From Novosphingobium sp. (GTDB taxonomy: Bacteria > Pseudomonadota > Alphaproteobacteria > Sphingomonadales > Sphingomonadaceae): a DNA stretch of 64,000 nt. Of the stretch, positions 8,731 through 17,002 are shown one piece after another. Where the stretch lies: positions 310,001 through 374,000 of the forward strand of contig JADJYM010000016.1 of the NCBI GenBank assembly GCA_016719755.1, given 5' to 3'. A program made the translations under genes and the position numbers. Each line of letters opens with the position of its first letter. Positions within the stretch are counted from its first letter, which is position 1. Below the pieces are notes generated by a model. The model was not told the origin of the DNA. It did not search any database and worked only from the letters and a program-made list of their open reading frames with translations.

Positions 8731-8978
8731 ACCGCAGTGCGGCGAATGGCCCGGGGCTGGTCTGCTGCCCGATGCCCGCCGCGCAAACCGCAAGGGCCGT
8801 TGCCGCAACAATGCTTGACGAAGGGCTTGCACCCTGCGCCAATATCCTTGGGCAGGTGCCCTCGCTGCTCGCGTGGAATGGCGGGCGCGATGAAGCGGAG
8901 GGAACCGGCGTGTTGTTCAAGACCGACGCCGCACTGTTTGATCGCGCGATTGCCCGGTTGCCGGAGCTGCGCCCATGA
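8727..8978 (+). CDS. CutA-like divalent-cation tolerance protein, C-terminally truncated
   Basis: An 83-residue CutA1-family protein: VCCPMPAAQTARAVAATML, EGLAPCANILGQVPSLLAW and GVLFKTDAALFDRAIARL follow the first two thirds of the ferredoxin-like CutA fold. CutA proteins are normally about 105-115 residues and continue through an LHPYE-type strand to a C-terminal YLAWL helix. Here the frame stops with TGA just after ELRP, exactly where HPY should be. GTG 8727 overlaps the ctaA stop (GTGA) and its own stop overlaps the next start (ATGA), so the gene is embedded in an operon. Whether it still forms a trimer is unclear. Confidence 0.75.
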   Translation: MNRSAANGPGLVCCPMPAAQTARAVAATMLDEGLAPCANILGQVPSLLAWNGGRDEAEGTGVLFKTDAALFDRAIARLPELRP

Positions 8979-9715
8979 AGCGGTCCTCGCTCCTGCTGGC
9001 CGGCGTCGCCTCGCTGCTGCCCGCCCAGCTCGCCCCGTTGCTGGCCGAATCGGCACCCGCAGCCGAATCCCAGGCCTTTCAGCCACCGACCACGCCACAG
9101 GTGCTGACCCGGACCCTGTGGCGCAGCCTGCGTGATGGCCAGGAGATCATGGTGCGACGCAGCTACGAAGTCCGGTTCAGCCGCACCGATGGCGGCTTCC
9201 TTCTCGATGGGCGGCTGATCGACACCGCCGTCGATGCACCGGCGCCGCTGGCCCTGCTGGCCGAGATCGAGCGGAAACGGCCCGATCCGGGGATGTTTCC
9301 CCTGCGACTTGACGCGCATGGGCGGATTGTCGGCCAGCGCGCCCGGGCGGTTCCCGGCGATCCGCATCGCAGCGCCGAAGACCGCGCGCGCACCATCCTT
9401 GCCCGGTCGGCGCTGGAGGCCGAGGAACGCAAGCAGACCGAGCAGTTGGCGCGAAGCATCCTTGAAAGCTCCGTCGGCGCATCGGCCTGGCCCAGCGACC
9501 TGTTCAGCCCGGCGGCCCGCTCGCGCCGCGAGAAGCGCAGCCTGGCGCTGGATGGCGGGCAGAACGGCGTGATCGAGGTGTCCGTCGATGTGCGCGGCAC
9601 TGGCGATGGCGGCTTGCCGAAGACGGTCGAACGGCGCGTCGCCACCGAAATCGGCGGCAGCGCCCGCTTCTCTCGCGAGGTCTGGACCATGACCCCGGCA
9701 ACGCCAGGAATTTGA
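8975..9715 (+). CDS. hypothetical secreted protein
   Basis: Not recognised. A 246-residue protein with an N-terminal signal sequence (positively charged start, hydrophobic stretch to about residue 25, then an Ala-rich region). The mature part has paired beta-strand-like segments (IMVRRSYEVRFSR, GGFLLDGRLIDT) and a charged helical middle section. It overlaps the CutA-like gene by 4 bp, suggesting co-expression with heme A synthase, but no role can be assigned. Confidence 0.7.
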   Translation: MKRSSLLLAGVASLLPAQLAPLLAESAPAAESQAFQPPTTPQVLTRTLWRSLRDGQEIMVRRSYEVRFSRTDGGFLLDGRLIDTAVDAPAPLALLAEIERKRPDPGMFPLRLDAHGRIVGQRARAVPGDPHRSAEDRARTILARSALEAEERKQTEQLARSILESSVGASAWPSDLFSPAARSRREKRSLALDGGQNGVIEVSVDVRGTGDGGLPKTVERRVATEIGGSARFSREVWTMTPATPGI

Positions 9716-9877
9716 CCTTCCTGCGCTAGCGGTATTATTTTACCTCTCCGCAAACCCGCCGGAAACCTTGACTTGCACCGCCAGTTGCACGAAGGGGCCG
9801 CATTCCCGCAAGTCCGGCTCGCCCGGTGGGGATTCGCAACAAGGGATTTCGACCCCTTTTTCAGGAAAGGGAGGGCC

Positions 9878-10357
9878 ATGAAGGCGCTCAGCAAAATCAC
9901 CCGGTCGATCAAGCCGGCCGAGGTGGAAAAGAAATGGCATCTGATCGATGCCAACGGGCTGGTGGTCGGGCGTCTCGCCGTGATCATTGCCAATCATCTG
10001 CGCGGCAAGCACAAGCCGAGCTTCACCCCCCACGTCGATTGCGGTGACCATGTCGTCGTGATCAATGCGGACAAGGTGCGGCTGACCGGCAACAAGCTGA
10101 AGCAGAAGACCTATTACAAGCACACCGGCTATGCCGGCGGGATCAAGGAAGTCACCGCCGACAAGGTGCTGGACGGCCGTTTCCCCGAGCGTGTGCTCGA
10201 AAAGGCGGTTGAACGCATGATCCCGCGCGGTCCGCTGGGCCGTGCGCAGATGCGGGCCCTTCACCTTTACGCCGGTGCCGAGCATCCGCATGCGGGTACC
10301 CAGCCCCAGCCGCTCGACGTTGCTGCCATGAACCGCAAGAACAAGGTGGGTGCCTGA
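9878..10357 (+). CDS. rplM: 50S ribosomal protein L13
   Basis: Large-subunit ribosomal protein L13, 159 residues. Family segments seen: [44 protein letters not shown] and the C-terminal [15 protein letters not shown] 9878 has the ribosome-binding stretch GGAAAGGGAGGGCC in front of it. It is followed by rpsI with a one-base stop/start overlap, the usual rplM-rpsI operon. The 162-bp leader upstream holds no other gene and may carry the operon promoter. Confidence 0.98.
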   Translation: MKALSKITRSIKPAEVEKKWHLIDANGLVVGRLAVIIANHLRGKHKPSFTPHVDCGDHVVVINADKVRLTGNKLKQKTYYKHTGYAGGIKEVTADKVLDGRFPERVLEKAVERMIPRGPLGRAQMRALHLYAGAEHPHAGTQPQPLDVAAMNRKNKVGA

Positions 10358-10851
10358 TGTCTGAAACCACTCTCACCGATCTGGCCGATCTCGGCGCTGC
10401 CGCCGACGTTCCCGCCACCCCTGCCGCTCCCGCCGCGCCGCTGCGCGAGCGTGAAGTCGATGCCCAGGGCCGTGCCTATGCCACCGGACGCCGCAAGGAC
10501 GCGGTTGCCCGCGTCTGGATCAAGCCGGGCTCGGGCAAGGTCGTGGTCAATGGCCGCGATCAGGAAGTCTACTTCGCCCGTCCGACCCTGCGCCTGGTGC
10601 TGAACCAGCCGTTCCAGGTCGCCGAGCGTGAAGGCCAGTACGACGTCATTGCCACCGTCAAGGGCGGCGGGCTGTCGGGCCAGGCCGGCGCGGTCAAGCA
10701 CGGCATTTCGCAGGCGCTCGCCAAGTTCGAGCCTGCCCTGCGCGGTGCGGTGAAGGCCGCCGGCTTCCTCACCCGCGACCCTCGCGTGGTCGAGCGCAAG
10801 AAGTACGGCCGCGCCAAGGCGCGTCGCAGCTTCCAGTTCTCGAAGCGCTGA
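10357..10851 (+). CDS. rpsI: 30S ribosomal protein S9
   Basis: Small-subunit ribosomal protein S9, 164 residues. An Ala/Pro-rich N-terminal extension of about 40 residues precedes the conserved [19 protein letters not shown], and the C-terminal tail [17 protein letters not shown] is the tRNA-contacting end. Such N-terminal extensions are common in this bacterial group. ATG 10357 shares its A with the rplM stop. An intrinsic terminator follows at 10875. Confidence 0.98.
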   Translation: MSETTLTDLADLGAAADVPATPAAPAAPLREREVDAQGRAYATGRRKDAVARVWIKPGSGKVVVNGRDQEVYFARPTLRLVLNQPFQVAEREGQYDVIATVKGGGLSGQAGAVKHGISQALAKFEPALRGAVKAAGFLTRDPRVVERKKYGRAKARRSFQFSKR

Positions 10852-10874
10852 TCCTTCGCCTTCGGGCGGATTCG

Positions 10875-10907
10875 AAAGGGGCGGTCCGGCAACGGGCTGC
10901 CCCTTTT
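10875..10907 (+). terminator. intrinsic terminator of rplM-rpsI
   Basis: AAAGGGGC at 10875-10882 pairs with GCCCCTTT at 10899-10906. The loop contains a further CCG/CGG pair closed by GCAA, and a T run ends the stem. It starts 23 bp after the rpsI stop. Confidence 0.8.
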
Positions 10908-10954
10908 CATGTGGAAGCCCTTGCGCATGGCCCGCGTTCTGCCATGCTTGCGCG

Positions 10955-11290
10955 GTGAGGGGGCTCTCGTTCATTCGCAAGGCGTTGCCGGGCCACGCGG
11001 TCCAGCTTGGCCTGCTGCCGCTGGCAACGCTTTACGCGGCGCTTCCGCCTGCGCTGGCCACCTGGATCGACATCCCCTGCCTGTGGACCGCGCTGCTGGG
11101 CGTGACTTGCCCGGGATGCGGCCTCAAATCCGCGCTTGCCCGCCTGCTGCACGGCGATCTCGCGGGCGGCGTGGCGATCAACGCCTTGTCGCCGGTTGTG
11201 CTGGCGCTGGTTGTCTACCTGTTCATCACATCGCTTCACGCAACACTGACTTCACAACACCTGGGGGAGAGACGGGCATGGCCGAACTGA
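10955..11290 (+). CDS. DUF2752 domain membrane protein
   Basis: A 111-residue protein with three hydrophobic segments and the DUF2752 signature CPGCGLKSALARLLHGD in the middle. Function of the family is unknown. GTG 10955 is the only start that precedes the first helix. It overlaps the next gene, which encodes a TM2-domain protein, by 13 bp; this pairing suggests a membrane complex but says nothing about its job. Confidence 0.8.
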   Translation: MRGLSFIRKALPGHAVQLGLLPLATLYAALPPALATWIDIPCLWTALLGVTCPGCGLKSALARLLHGDLAGGVAINALSPVVLALVVYLFITSLHATLTSQHLGERRAWPN

Positions 11291-11595
11291 CACCGATGGA
11301 AGTGCAAATGATGACCAGGGATCTGGCACCCGAACAGAAGATGCTGTTCTCCAGTCAGCTTGCGGCATCGAGCAAGGATCGCAGCACTGCGCTGATCCTG
11401 TCCGTCCTGCTGGGTACGCTCGGGGTCGACCGCTTCTATGTCGGGGACATTGGCCTTGGACTGCTGAAGCTGTTCACCATCGGCCTCTGCGGGATCATGT
11501 GGCTGATCGACCTGTTCATCATTCGCGGCCGGGCCGATGAACTCAACCGCCGCAAGGCGCAGGAAATCCTCGACTCGATCAAGATGACCTCCTGA
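11278..11595 (+). CDS. TM2 domain-containing protein
   Basis: A 105-residue protein: a soluble N-terminal 40 residues, then two transmembrane helices joined by the TM2 signature (LLGTLGVDRFYVGDIGLGLL) and a short charged tail. The TM2 family has no settled biochemical role in bacteria. ATG 11278 follows the ribosome-binding stretch GGGGGAGA. Translation is probably coupled to the overlapping DUF2752 gene. Confidence 0.88.
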   Translation: MAELTPMEVQMMTRDLAPEQKMLFSSQLAASSKDRSTALILSVLLGTLGVDRFYVGDIGLGLLKLFTIGLCGIMWLIDLFIIRGRADELNRRKAQEILDSIKMTS

Positions 11596-11606
11596 ATCAG
11601 CTCGGG

Positions 11607-12356
11607 TCACCTGTCGGCTTGCCGGACAGTGACCCGCAGATCATCGCCTGGTGTCCAGACCAGCCGGTTGTAACTCGGCCGGCTTGAACGCAGCCGCTGC
11701 GAAAGCGTGCCCGCGCCAATCAGCCGCAGGGGCTGTCCTTCGCAGTCGATTGTCAGATCGAAGGGGTCGTGGACGTGTCCCGACAGCACGACCGTTGCTC
11801 CAGCCCGGGCGAGCGCAGCGACCGCGCGGGCGCCGCCGCGCGTCGATGGGGATTTCCCCCCGGGTTCGGCGATCAGGGGATGATGGCAGGCCACCAGCCT
11901 GAGCGAAGCATCGCCGTGATGGGCAAGCCCGTGCAGCGCGGCATCGAGATCGGCCTCGCTCACCCGGCCCTTGGACCAATTGAGCCGCAATTGCGCTCGT
12001 GCCACCGTCTTGAGCGGAACGATCGCCAGCCCCTCGGGCGCAAGGGCGCCGCCTACCGCCGCATCGAGCCCGCGAAACCGGCTGTAGGGCCGGGTCAGGC
12101 GGCGCAACATGTGATGGTAATAGGGCACGTCGTGATTTCCCGGAACCAGCCACAGCGGTGCTTGCAGCGCAGCGAGATAGTCCTGCGCGGCGGCATATTC
12201 GCGCGCCGATCCACGCATGGTGAGATCGCCGGTGCAGATGATCGCCTCTGGCCGGTCGCGCGCAACCTCCTGCGCGAACCAGTCAAGCGCGGCGCGGTCC
12301 TCGTTGCCGAAGTGCAGGTCGCTGACATGAAACAGCAGGCGCGGTGCGGCGGTCAT
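11607..12356 (-). CDS. metallophosphoesterase
   Basis: A 249-residue calcineurin-like phosphoesterase. Metal-ligand motifs in order: HVSDLHFG (residue 10), CTGDLTMRG, VPGNHDVPY, ACHHPLI and LSGHVHDPFDL, matching the D-x-H / GD / GNHD / H / GHxH pattern of this superfamily, with two divalent metals. The substrate is unknown; cyclic-nucleotide or nucleoside polyphosphate esterases share this layout. ATG 12356 overlaps the stop of the upstream membrane gene by 4 bp; the longer frame to 12752 runs into that gene and is rejected. Confidence 0.9.
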   Translation of the reverse strand: MTAAPRLLFHVSDLHFGNEDRAALDWFAQEVARDRPEAIICTGDLTMRGSAREYAAAQDYLAALQAPLWLVPGNHDVPYYHHMLRRLTRPYSRFRGLDAAVGGALAPEGLAIVPLKTVARAQLRLNWSKGRVSEADLDAALHGLAHHGDASLRLVACHHPLIAEPGGKSPSTRGGARAVAALARAGATVVLSGHVHDPFDLTIDCEGQPLRLIGAGTLSQRLRSSRPSYNRLVWTPGDDLRVTVRQADR

Positions 12357-12619
12357 ATGCGCCTCGTCAGGATCAGCCAGGCGGACAGGCAGTTGATCGC
12401 GCTGTAGCCGGCGTAGAACCAGGCCCAGTTTGGCGATCCCCCCTGGACCATCAGCAGCGCGCCCAGCAGCATGGCGAACTCTACCATCATGCTGAAACGG
12501 CCGCCCAGCAGATGGAAGAACCACGGCACTTGGCCCAGCAGGGGGTGACGGCTTTCCAATACCGCCTTGTGGACGGTGAAGTTGCCGATTCCGAGCAGGA
12601 AGATAAGGATCAGCGCCAT
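12353..12619 (-). CDS. small hypothetical membrane protein
   Basis: 88 residues with three or four hydrophobic helices (ALILIFLLGIGNFTV, FSMMVEFAMLLGALLMV, WAWFYAGYSAINCLSAWLI). No family recognised. It precedes the phosphoesterase with a 4-bp ATGA overlap, so the two are probably made together. Confidence 0.7.
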   Translation of the reverse strand: MALILIFLLGIGNFTVHKAVLESRHPLLGQVPWFFHLLGGRFSMMVEFAMLLGALLMVQGGSPNWAWFYAGYSAINCLSAWLILTRRI

Positions 12620-12817
12620 GGCGGGCCGACTCTAGCGTTTCGCCCCGCGCTTGCCAGCCCGGAGTTGCGTTCGTCCGGCCCGGTTGGCTGCTCGTCGGAC
12701 CTCCGCGTCCCCGGTCGGCGCGGATCCCGCACAAGTCGAGCATCTGCTGCAAGCCGCCGCCCTGCCTGCGATGAAGGCTGCGAGGACGCGGTCAAACACC
12801 CCCGACCCGGCCGCGTC

Positions 12818-12847
12818 CCAAACCACAGGATGCCAAACCACAGGATG
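12818..12847 (+). repeat. 15-bp tandem duplication in the leader of the UrcA gene
   Basis: CCAAACCACAGGATG occurs twice without a gap (12818-12832 and 12833-12847), ending 11 bp before the UrcA-family start. The second copy runs into the ribosome-binding stretch GGATGGGAG. Both copies are identical. Confidence 0.9.
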
Positions 12848-12858
12848 GGAGCACTGCC

Positions 12859-13149
12859 ATGACCAGGACCTTCACTCTCGCACTTGCCCTTGCGGGCGCC
12901 CTTGCCACCGGCAGCACTGCCGCCATGGCCAGCCAGGCCGACCAGACCAGTGAAGTGCGGGTTGGCGATCTCGACCTCTCCAGCGCTTCGGGACAGGCCG
13001 CCCTCGACCGGCGCATTTCCGCCGCGGCGAAGAAGATCTGCGGTGATGGCAGGCGCACCGGCAGCAACATTCCCGACAGTTCCTGGCTGCGCAGCTGCAC
13101 TGCCCAGGTCCGCAATCAGGTGACCGCCCGGCTCGACCAGCGGGGCTGA
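12859..13149 (+). CDS. UrcA family secreted protein
   Basis: 96 residues: a cleavable signal peptide (about residues 1-25, ending AMA-SQA) followed by the UrcA-family core (VRVGDLDLSSASGQAALDRR, then ISAAAKKICGD) with two cysteines (in KKICGD and RSCTAQ) that could form a disulfide. Role unknown; the family is small, periplasmic and common in sphingomonads and caulobacters. A solitary gene with a 15-bp tandem repeat in its leader and a strong terminator after it. Confidence 0.9.
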   Translation: MTRTFTLALALAGALATGSTAAMASQADQTSEVRVGDLDLSSASGQAALDRRISAAAKKICGDGRRTGSNIPDSSWLRSCTAQVRNQVTARLDQRG

Positions 13150-13186
13150 ACCCCACAGCCCGCTCCTTTGACGCAGGACCGGGCCA

Positions 13187-13226
13187 GGCCCGGACCGGAG
13201 TAGCCCCCGGTCCGGGCCGCTTTCTT
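13187..13226 (+). terminator. intrinsic terminator after UrcA gene
   Basis: Perfect 12-bp stem, GGCCCGGACCGG (13187-13198) with CCGGTCCGGGCC (13207-13218), an 8-base loop, then GCTTTCTT. It lies between the convergent UrcA and response-regulator genes and may serve both. Confidence 0.8.
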
Positions 13227-13264
13227 GTCCGATTGCGGAAACCGCTAAACCGGGATGAGCGGCG

Positions 13265-13999
13265 TCAGCGCCCGGCCATGGCCTTGGCGCGGGCCAGATA
13301 GGTCCGCCCGATCCGCACCGCGCTGCCATCGTCCAGCTCCGCCGACCAGACTCCCAGCCCGTCGTGGCGCAGGCCGGTGATCCGGTCGCGCCGAAGGATG
13401 GTCGAGCGGTGGAGGCGGATGAAGCGGTCAGGATCGAGCCGGGCTTCCAGCCCGGATACCGTCTGGAGCAACAGATAGCTGCGCGGCCCGACGTGCAGGC
13501 GAACATAGTCGCGTTCGGCATCGATGCGGTCGACATCGGCAGCGGCAATGCGCAGCAGTTCGGAGCGGTAGGGCACCCAGAACTCGCTCAGCCATTCGGT
13601 GCCGCCCGAGGCCCGGGTGCCGCGCCGCGCCACGGCCCGCGCCACCGCGCGTTCGAGCCGCTCCGGGGTCACCGGCTTCAGGACATAGTCGACCGCATCG
13701 AGATCGAACGCCTCGACCGCGAAATTGTCATGCGCGGTGACGAAGATGACTGCCGGGGGATTGTCCGCACGGGCCAGGCTGCGGGCGACCGACAGGCCAT
13801 CCAGTTCGGGCATGGTCATGTCAAGCAGGACCAGGTCCGGCGCCAGCGCCCCGGCCAGGCGCAGCGCCTCCGCGCCATCAAGCGCGCTTCCCGCCACCTC
13901 GATATCGGGCAGATCGCGGCAGATCACCTTAAGCCGTTCGATCGCCAGCGGTTCGTCATCGACGATCAGGGTGCGGAGCGTGGAGCTCGTTTCAGTCAT
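13265..13999 (-). CDS. LytTR-family response regulator
   Basis: A 244-residue two-component regulator: receiver domain (residues 8-120) with acidic pair D14/D15, phospho-acceptor D60 in VLLDMTMPELDG, T88 and K108, followed by a LytTR DNA-binding domain from about residue 140 (AERDYVRLHVG, FIRLHRSTI). ATG 13999 was chosen because the receiver begins eight residues later and it overlaps the end of the sensor kinase gene by 8 bp. It presumably regulates genes recognised by direct-repeat LytTR sites; no target is evident here. Confidence 0.93.
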   Translation of the reverse strand: MTETSSTLRTLIVDDEPLAIERLKVICRDLPDIEVAGSALDGAEALRLAGALAPDLVLLDMTMPELDGLSVARSLARADNPPAVIFVTAHDNFAVEAFDLDAVDYVLKPVTPERLERAVARAVARRGTRASGGTEWLSEFWVPYRSELLRIAAADVDRIDAERDYVRLHVGPRSYLLLQTVSGLEARLDPDRFIRLHRSTILRRDRITGLRHDGLGVWSAELDDGSAVRIGRTYLARAKAMAGR

Positions 14000-15236
14000 G
14001 GGCCACCAGAGGCATGCGGATGAGCGCCAGCCAGCCGCCGCCCTGCGCGGGGCCGGCGGTGAGGCTGGCCCCATCGCCATAACGTGCGGCAAGCCGGTCG
14101 TGGACATTGGCAAGGCCGATCCCGAAGCCGCCATCGGCACCCGCAGCCTTGCCCGGGCCATCGTCACGCACTTCAAGCACCAGCATTCCATTTTCCTCTC
14201 GCGCGGAGATCCGCAGCGTGACCGCCCGGGCTGTCGGCGCGACGGCGTATTTCACCGCGTTCTCGACCAGCGGCTGGAGAATCATGCCGGGCACCCGCGC
14301 TTCACCCAGAGCTTCGGGGATGTCGAAATGGACCACCAGCCGCTCGGGGAACCGCACCGCCTCGATCTCGAGGTAAAGCCGCTGCAGCGCCACTTCCTGT
14401 TCCAGCGCGACGTCTCCGGTCGGATCGCCCGCGAGGCTGCGGCGGTAGAAACCCGACAACGTCTGGATCATCTTCTCGGCCTCGGCGGTCTTGCCGGTGA
14501 TGACCAGTGCGGACAGCGAATTGAGCGTGTTGAACAGGAAATGCGGGTTGACCTGATACCGCAGCGAACGCAGCTCCGCCGCCTTGGCCGCGCGGCGATA
14601 GGCGCCCTCGCGCCGCTCCGCCATGCGGGCCTGTTCGGCAGCGACCAGCGCGAAATAGAGCGCGCCCCAGGCGAGCAGCAGGAAATAGCGGCCAAAGGCA
14701 AGATCGGCCAATTGACGCAGCCGGTTGTCCTCGCGGATTTCCGCCGCGATGGTGATCGCCGCACGCTTGCCCTCTTGTGGCAGGGGCTGGGTTCCGATCG
14801 CCACCCGTTCGGCATCCCGCTCCAGCGGATCGACCATCAGGTTCCCGGCTTCGTCGCTGCGGATTCTGAGGCCCTCGCGCTCGCCGATCTTGGTCGTGAC
14901 GGTGTTTTCGATGGGGGCGAAGACCCGCTGGTTGATAGCCGCGAGCAGCAGCGAGGCGGGTAAAGCAATGACGATCACTGCCAGGCTCTTGATCCACAGC
15001 CGCCGCCGGTCGAGCAGGCGGAAGAGCGGCCAGAGCGCGACGGTCACCGCCATCGAGGCAAGGATGACCACGGCGCGCCGCCACAGCAGCTCGTCGAACA
15101 TGCCCAGGCCAACCAGCCAGCCGCGCAGCGTGGCAAGACCGAAATAGCAGATCCACAGCGCCGCGATCGAGGCGAGCACGATGCGCGCGGGCACGCGCTC
15201 TGCGGTTTCAGGGGCGTGGGCTGGGGCAGCGTCCAT
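13992..15236 (-). CDS. LytS/YehU-type sensor histidine kinase
   Basis: 414 residues. Four hydrophobic segments (about 18-38, 53-73, 83-101, 184-202) enclose a likely periplasmic loop of about 80 residues between the third and fourth. The His_kinase segment has the phospho-acceptor H232 in NPHFLFNTLNSL. A HATPase domain follows with the N-box LVENAVKYA and glycine boxes DDGPG and GIGLANVHDR. It autophosphorylates and passes phosphate to the LytTR regulator encoded immediately downstream. The signal is unknown. Confidence 0.92.
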   Translation of the reverse strand: MDAAPAHAPETAERVPARIVLASIAALWICYFGLATLRGWLVGLGMFDELLWRRAVVILASMAVTVALWPLFRLLDRRRLWIKSLAVIVIALPASLLLAAINQRVFAPIENTVTTKIGEREGLRIRSDEAGNLMVDPLERDAERVAIGTQPLPQEGKRAAITIAAEIREDNRLRQLADLAFGRYFLLLAWGALYFALVAAEQARMAERREGAYRRAAKAAELRSLRYQVNPHFLFNTLNSLSALVITGKTAEAEKMIQTLSGFYRRSLAGDPTGDVALEQEVALQRLYLEIEAVRFPERLVVHFDIPEALGEARVPGMILQPLVENAVKYAVAPTARAVTLRISAREENGMLVLEVRDDGPGKAAGADGGFGIGLANVHDRLAARYGDGASLTAGPAQGGGWLALIRMPLVAHD

Positions 15237-15319
15237 GGTGTTCCCGCATTAGCCCGCACGGCTGCCGCAAGGCCAGTTGCTTCGTCGAGCGGCAAGCAAC
15301 CTTGGTCGATGGACTGGCG

Positions 15320-16843
15320 CTATTTCGCCAGCAGCCCCTCGCGCGCGATCTTTTCCTGCCAGACCAGCGGGGCGAGCTTGTGGACGTTGTTGCCTTCGCT
15401 ATCGACGGCAACCGTCACCGGCATGTCTTCCACCGCGAACTCGTAGATCGCTTCCATGCCAAGGTCCTCGAACGCGACCACCCGGGCCTCGCGAATCGCG
15501 CGCGCCACCAGATAGGCCGCCCCGCCGACCGCCATCAGGTAGGCGACCTTGTGCTTGGCGATGCAGTCAACCGCGCCCTGCCCGCGTTCGGCCTTGCCGA
15601 TCATGGTCAGCAAGCCAAGATCGAGCATCATGTCGGTGAACTTGTCCATCCGGGTGGCGGTAGTCGGGCCCGCCGGGCCGACAACTTCGCCAAGGACGGG
15701 ATCGACCGGGCCGACGTAGTAGATCGCCCGGCCCCTGAAATCGACCGGCAGTTCCTCGCCCTTGGCGAGCATGTCCTGGATGCGCTTGTGGGCCGCATCG
15801 CGCCCGGTCAGCATCTTGCCGTTGAGCAGCAGCCGGTCACCCTGTTTCCAGCCGCGCACTTCCTCGGCCGTCAGCGTATCGAGGTTTACCCGCTTGGCCG
15901 CCGCATCGGGTGCCCAGTTGACCTTGGGCCATTCGTCGAGCTTGGGCGTCTCGAGGAAGCTCGGCCCCGAGCCATCGAGCGTGAAGTGGGCGTGGCGGGT
16001 CGCCGCGCAATTGGGAATCATCGCCACCGGCTTGGAGGCGGCATGGCACGGCGCGTCGTGGATCTTGACGTCGAGGATGGTCGACAGCCCGCCCAGCCCC
16101 TGGGCGCCAATGCCCAGCGCGTTGACCTTGTCGAAGATTTCGATCCGCAAGGCCTCGATATCGGTCTTCGCCCCGCGTGCCTTGAGCTGGGCCATGTCGA
16201 TCGGTTCCATCAGACTTTTCTTGGCCAGCATCATGCAATGTTCGGCCGTGCCCCCGATGCCGATGCCCAGCATCCCCGGCGGGCACCAGCCGGCGCCCAT
16301 CTGGGGCAGCATTTCCAGCACCCAGTCGACGATGTTGTCGCTGGGGTTCATCATCTTGAACTTCGACTTGTTTTCGCTACCACCGCCCTTGGCCGCGACA
16401 TCGATCGAGACCTTGCTGCCCGGCACCATGGTCACCGACAATACGCAGGGAGTGTTGTCGCGGGTGTTGCGGCGGGTGAAGGCGGGGTCCGCCAGCACCG
16501 AGGCGCGCAGCTTGTTCTCCGGGTTGAGATAGGCCCGGCGCACGCCTTCATCGACCACGTCCTGCAGCGAGCGGGCCGACTCGAGCCGGCAGTCCTGGCC
16601 CCATTCGACAAACACGTTGACGATGCCGGTATCCTGGCAGATCGGGCGATGCCCTTCGGCGCACATCCGGCTGTTGGTCAGGATCTGGGCGATGGCATCC
16701 TTGGCCGCCGGGCCCTGCTCCGCCTCGTAGGCGTCGCCGAGCGCGCGGATGTAGTCCATCGGGTGGAAATAGCTGATGTACTGCAGCGCGTCGGCCACGC
16801 TTGCGATCAGGTCTTCCTCGCGGATCGTCACCATGCCGGTCAT
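15320..16843 (-). CDS. class I (iron-sulfur) fumarate hydratase
   Basis: Interconverts fumarate and malate in the TCA cycle using a [4Fe-4S] cluster. 507 residues from ATG 16843; the open frame continues upstream to 17437 only by overlapping the PIMT-like gene. Cluster cysteines fit C69 (HRPICQDTG), C187 (GAGWCPPG) and C279 (IPNCAATRH), with the alpha-domain KGGGSENKSKF and the C-terminal beta-domain (GRAIYYVGPVDP, GPAGPTTATRMD). Single-polypeptide FumA/FumB type. Oxygen-sensitive by family. Confidence 0.95.
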   Translation of the reverse strand: MTGMVTIREEDLIASVADALQYISYFHPMDYIRALGDAYEAEQGPAAKDAIAQILTNSRMCAEGHRPICQDTGIVNVFVEWGQDCRLESARSLQDVVDEGVRRAYLNPENKLRASVLADPAFTRRNTRDNTPCVLSVTMVPGSKVSIDVAAKGGGSENKSKFKMMNPSDNIVDWVLEMLPQMGAGWCPPGMLGIGIGGTAEHCMMLAKKSLMEPIDMAQLKARGAKTDIEALRIEIFDKVNALGIGAQGLGGLSTILDVKIHDAPCHAASKPVAMIPNCAATRHAHFTLDGSGPSFLETPKLDEWPKVNWAPDAAAKRVNLDTLTAEEVRGWKQGDRLLLNGKMLTGRDAAHKRIQDMLAKGEELPVDFRGRAIYYVGPVDPVLGEVVGPAGPTTATRMDKFTDMMLDLGLLTMIGKAERGQGAVDCIAKHKVAYLMAVGGAAYLVARAIREARVVAFEDLGMEAIYEFAVEDMPVTVAVDSEGNNVHKLAPLVWQEKIAREGLLAK

Positions 16844-16950
16844 TGCTTGCTCCCATGGGCCAGAACAGTCGTGCGCCCGCCCATAGGCCCGCCTCCCCCG
16901 TCCGTCAAAGCGCTTGGCGCGGCGGGTGCCTTCGCCTAGAAGCGAGGCGA

Positions 16951-16979
16951 TTGCCTTGCTGTGTTGTTCATGCAATACA
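16951..16979 (+). promoter_or_regulatory. possible promoter for the PIMT-like/tolC unit
   Basis: TTGCCT (16951-16956), 17 bases, then AATACA (16974-16979), just upstream of the PIMT-like start at 17003 and outside any gene. Both hexamers are partial matches to sigma-70 consensus, so this is weak. Confidence 0.3.
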
Positions 16980-17002
16980 GTGCCGCGAAAGCCAATGAGA
17001 CC

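Noticed and set aside
15302-16939. Plus-strand open frame of 545 codons opposite fumarase
   Set aside because: His/Arg-rich shadow of a strongly conserved enzyme.
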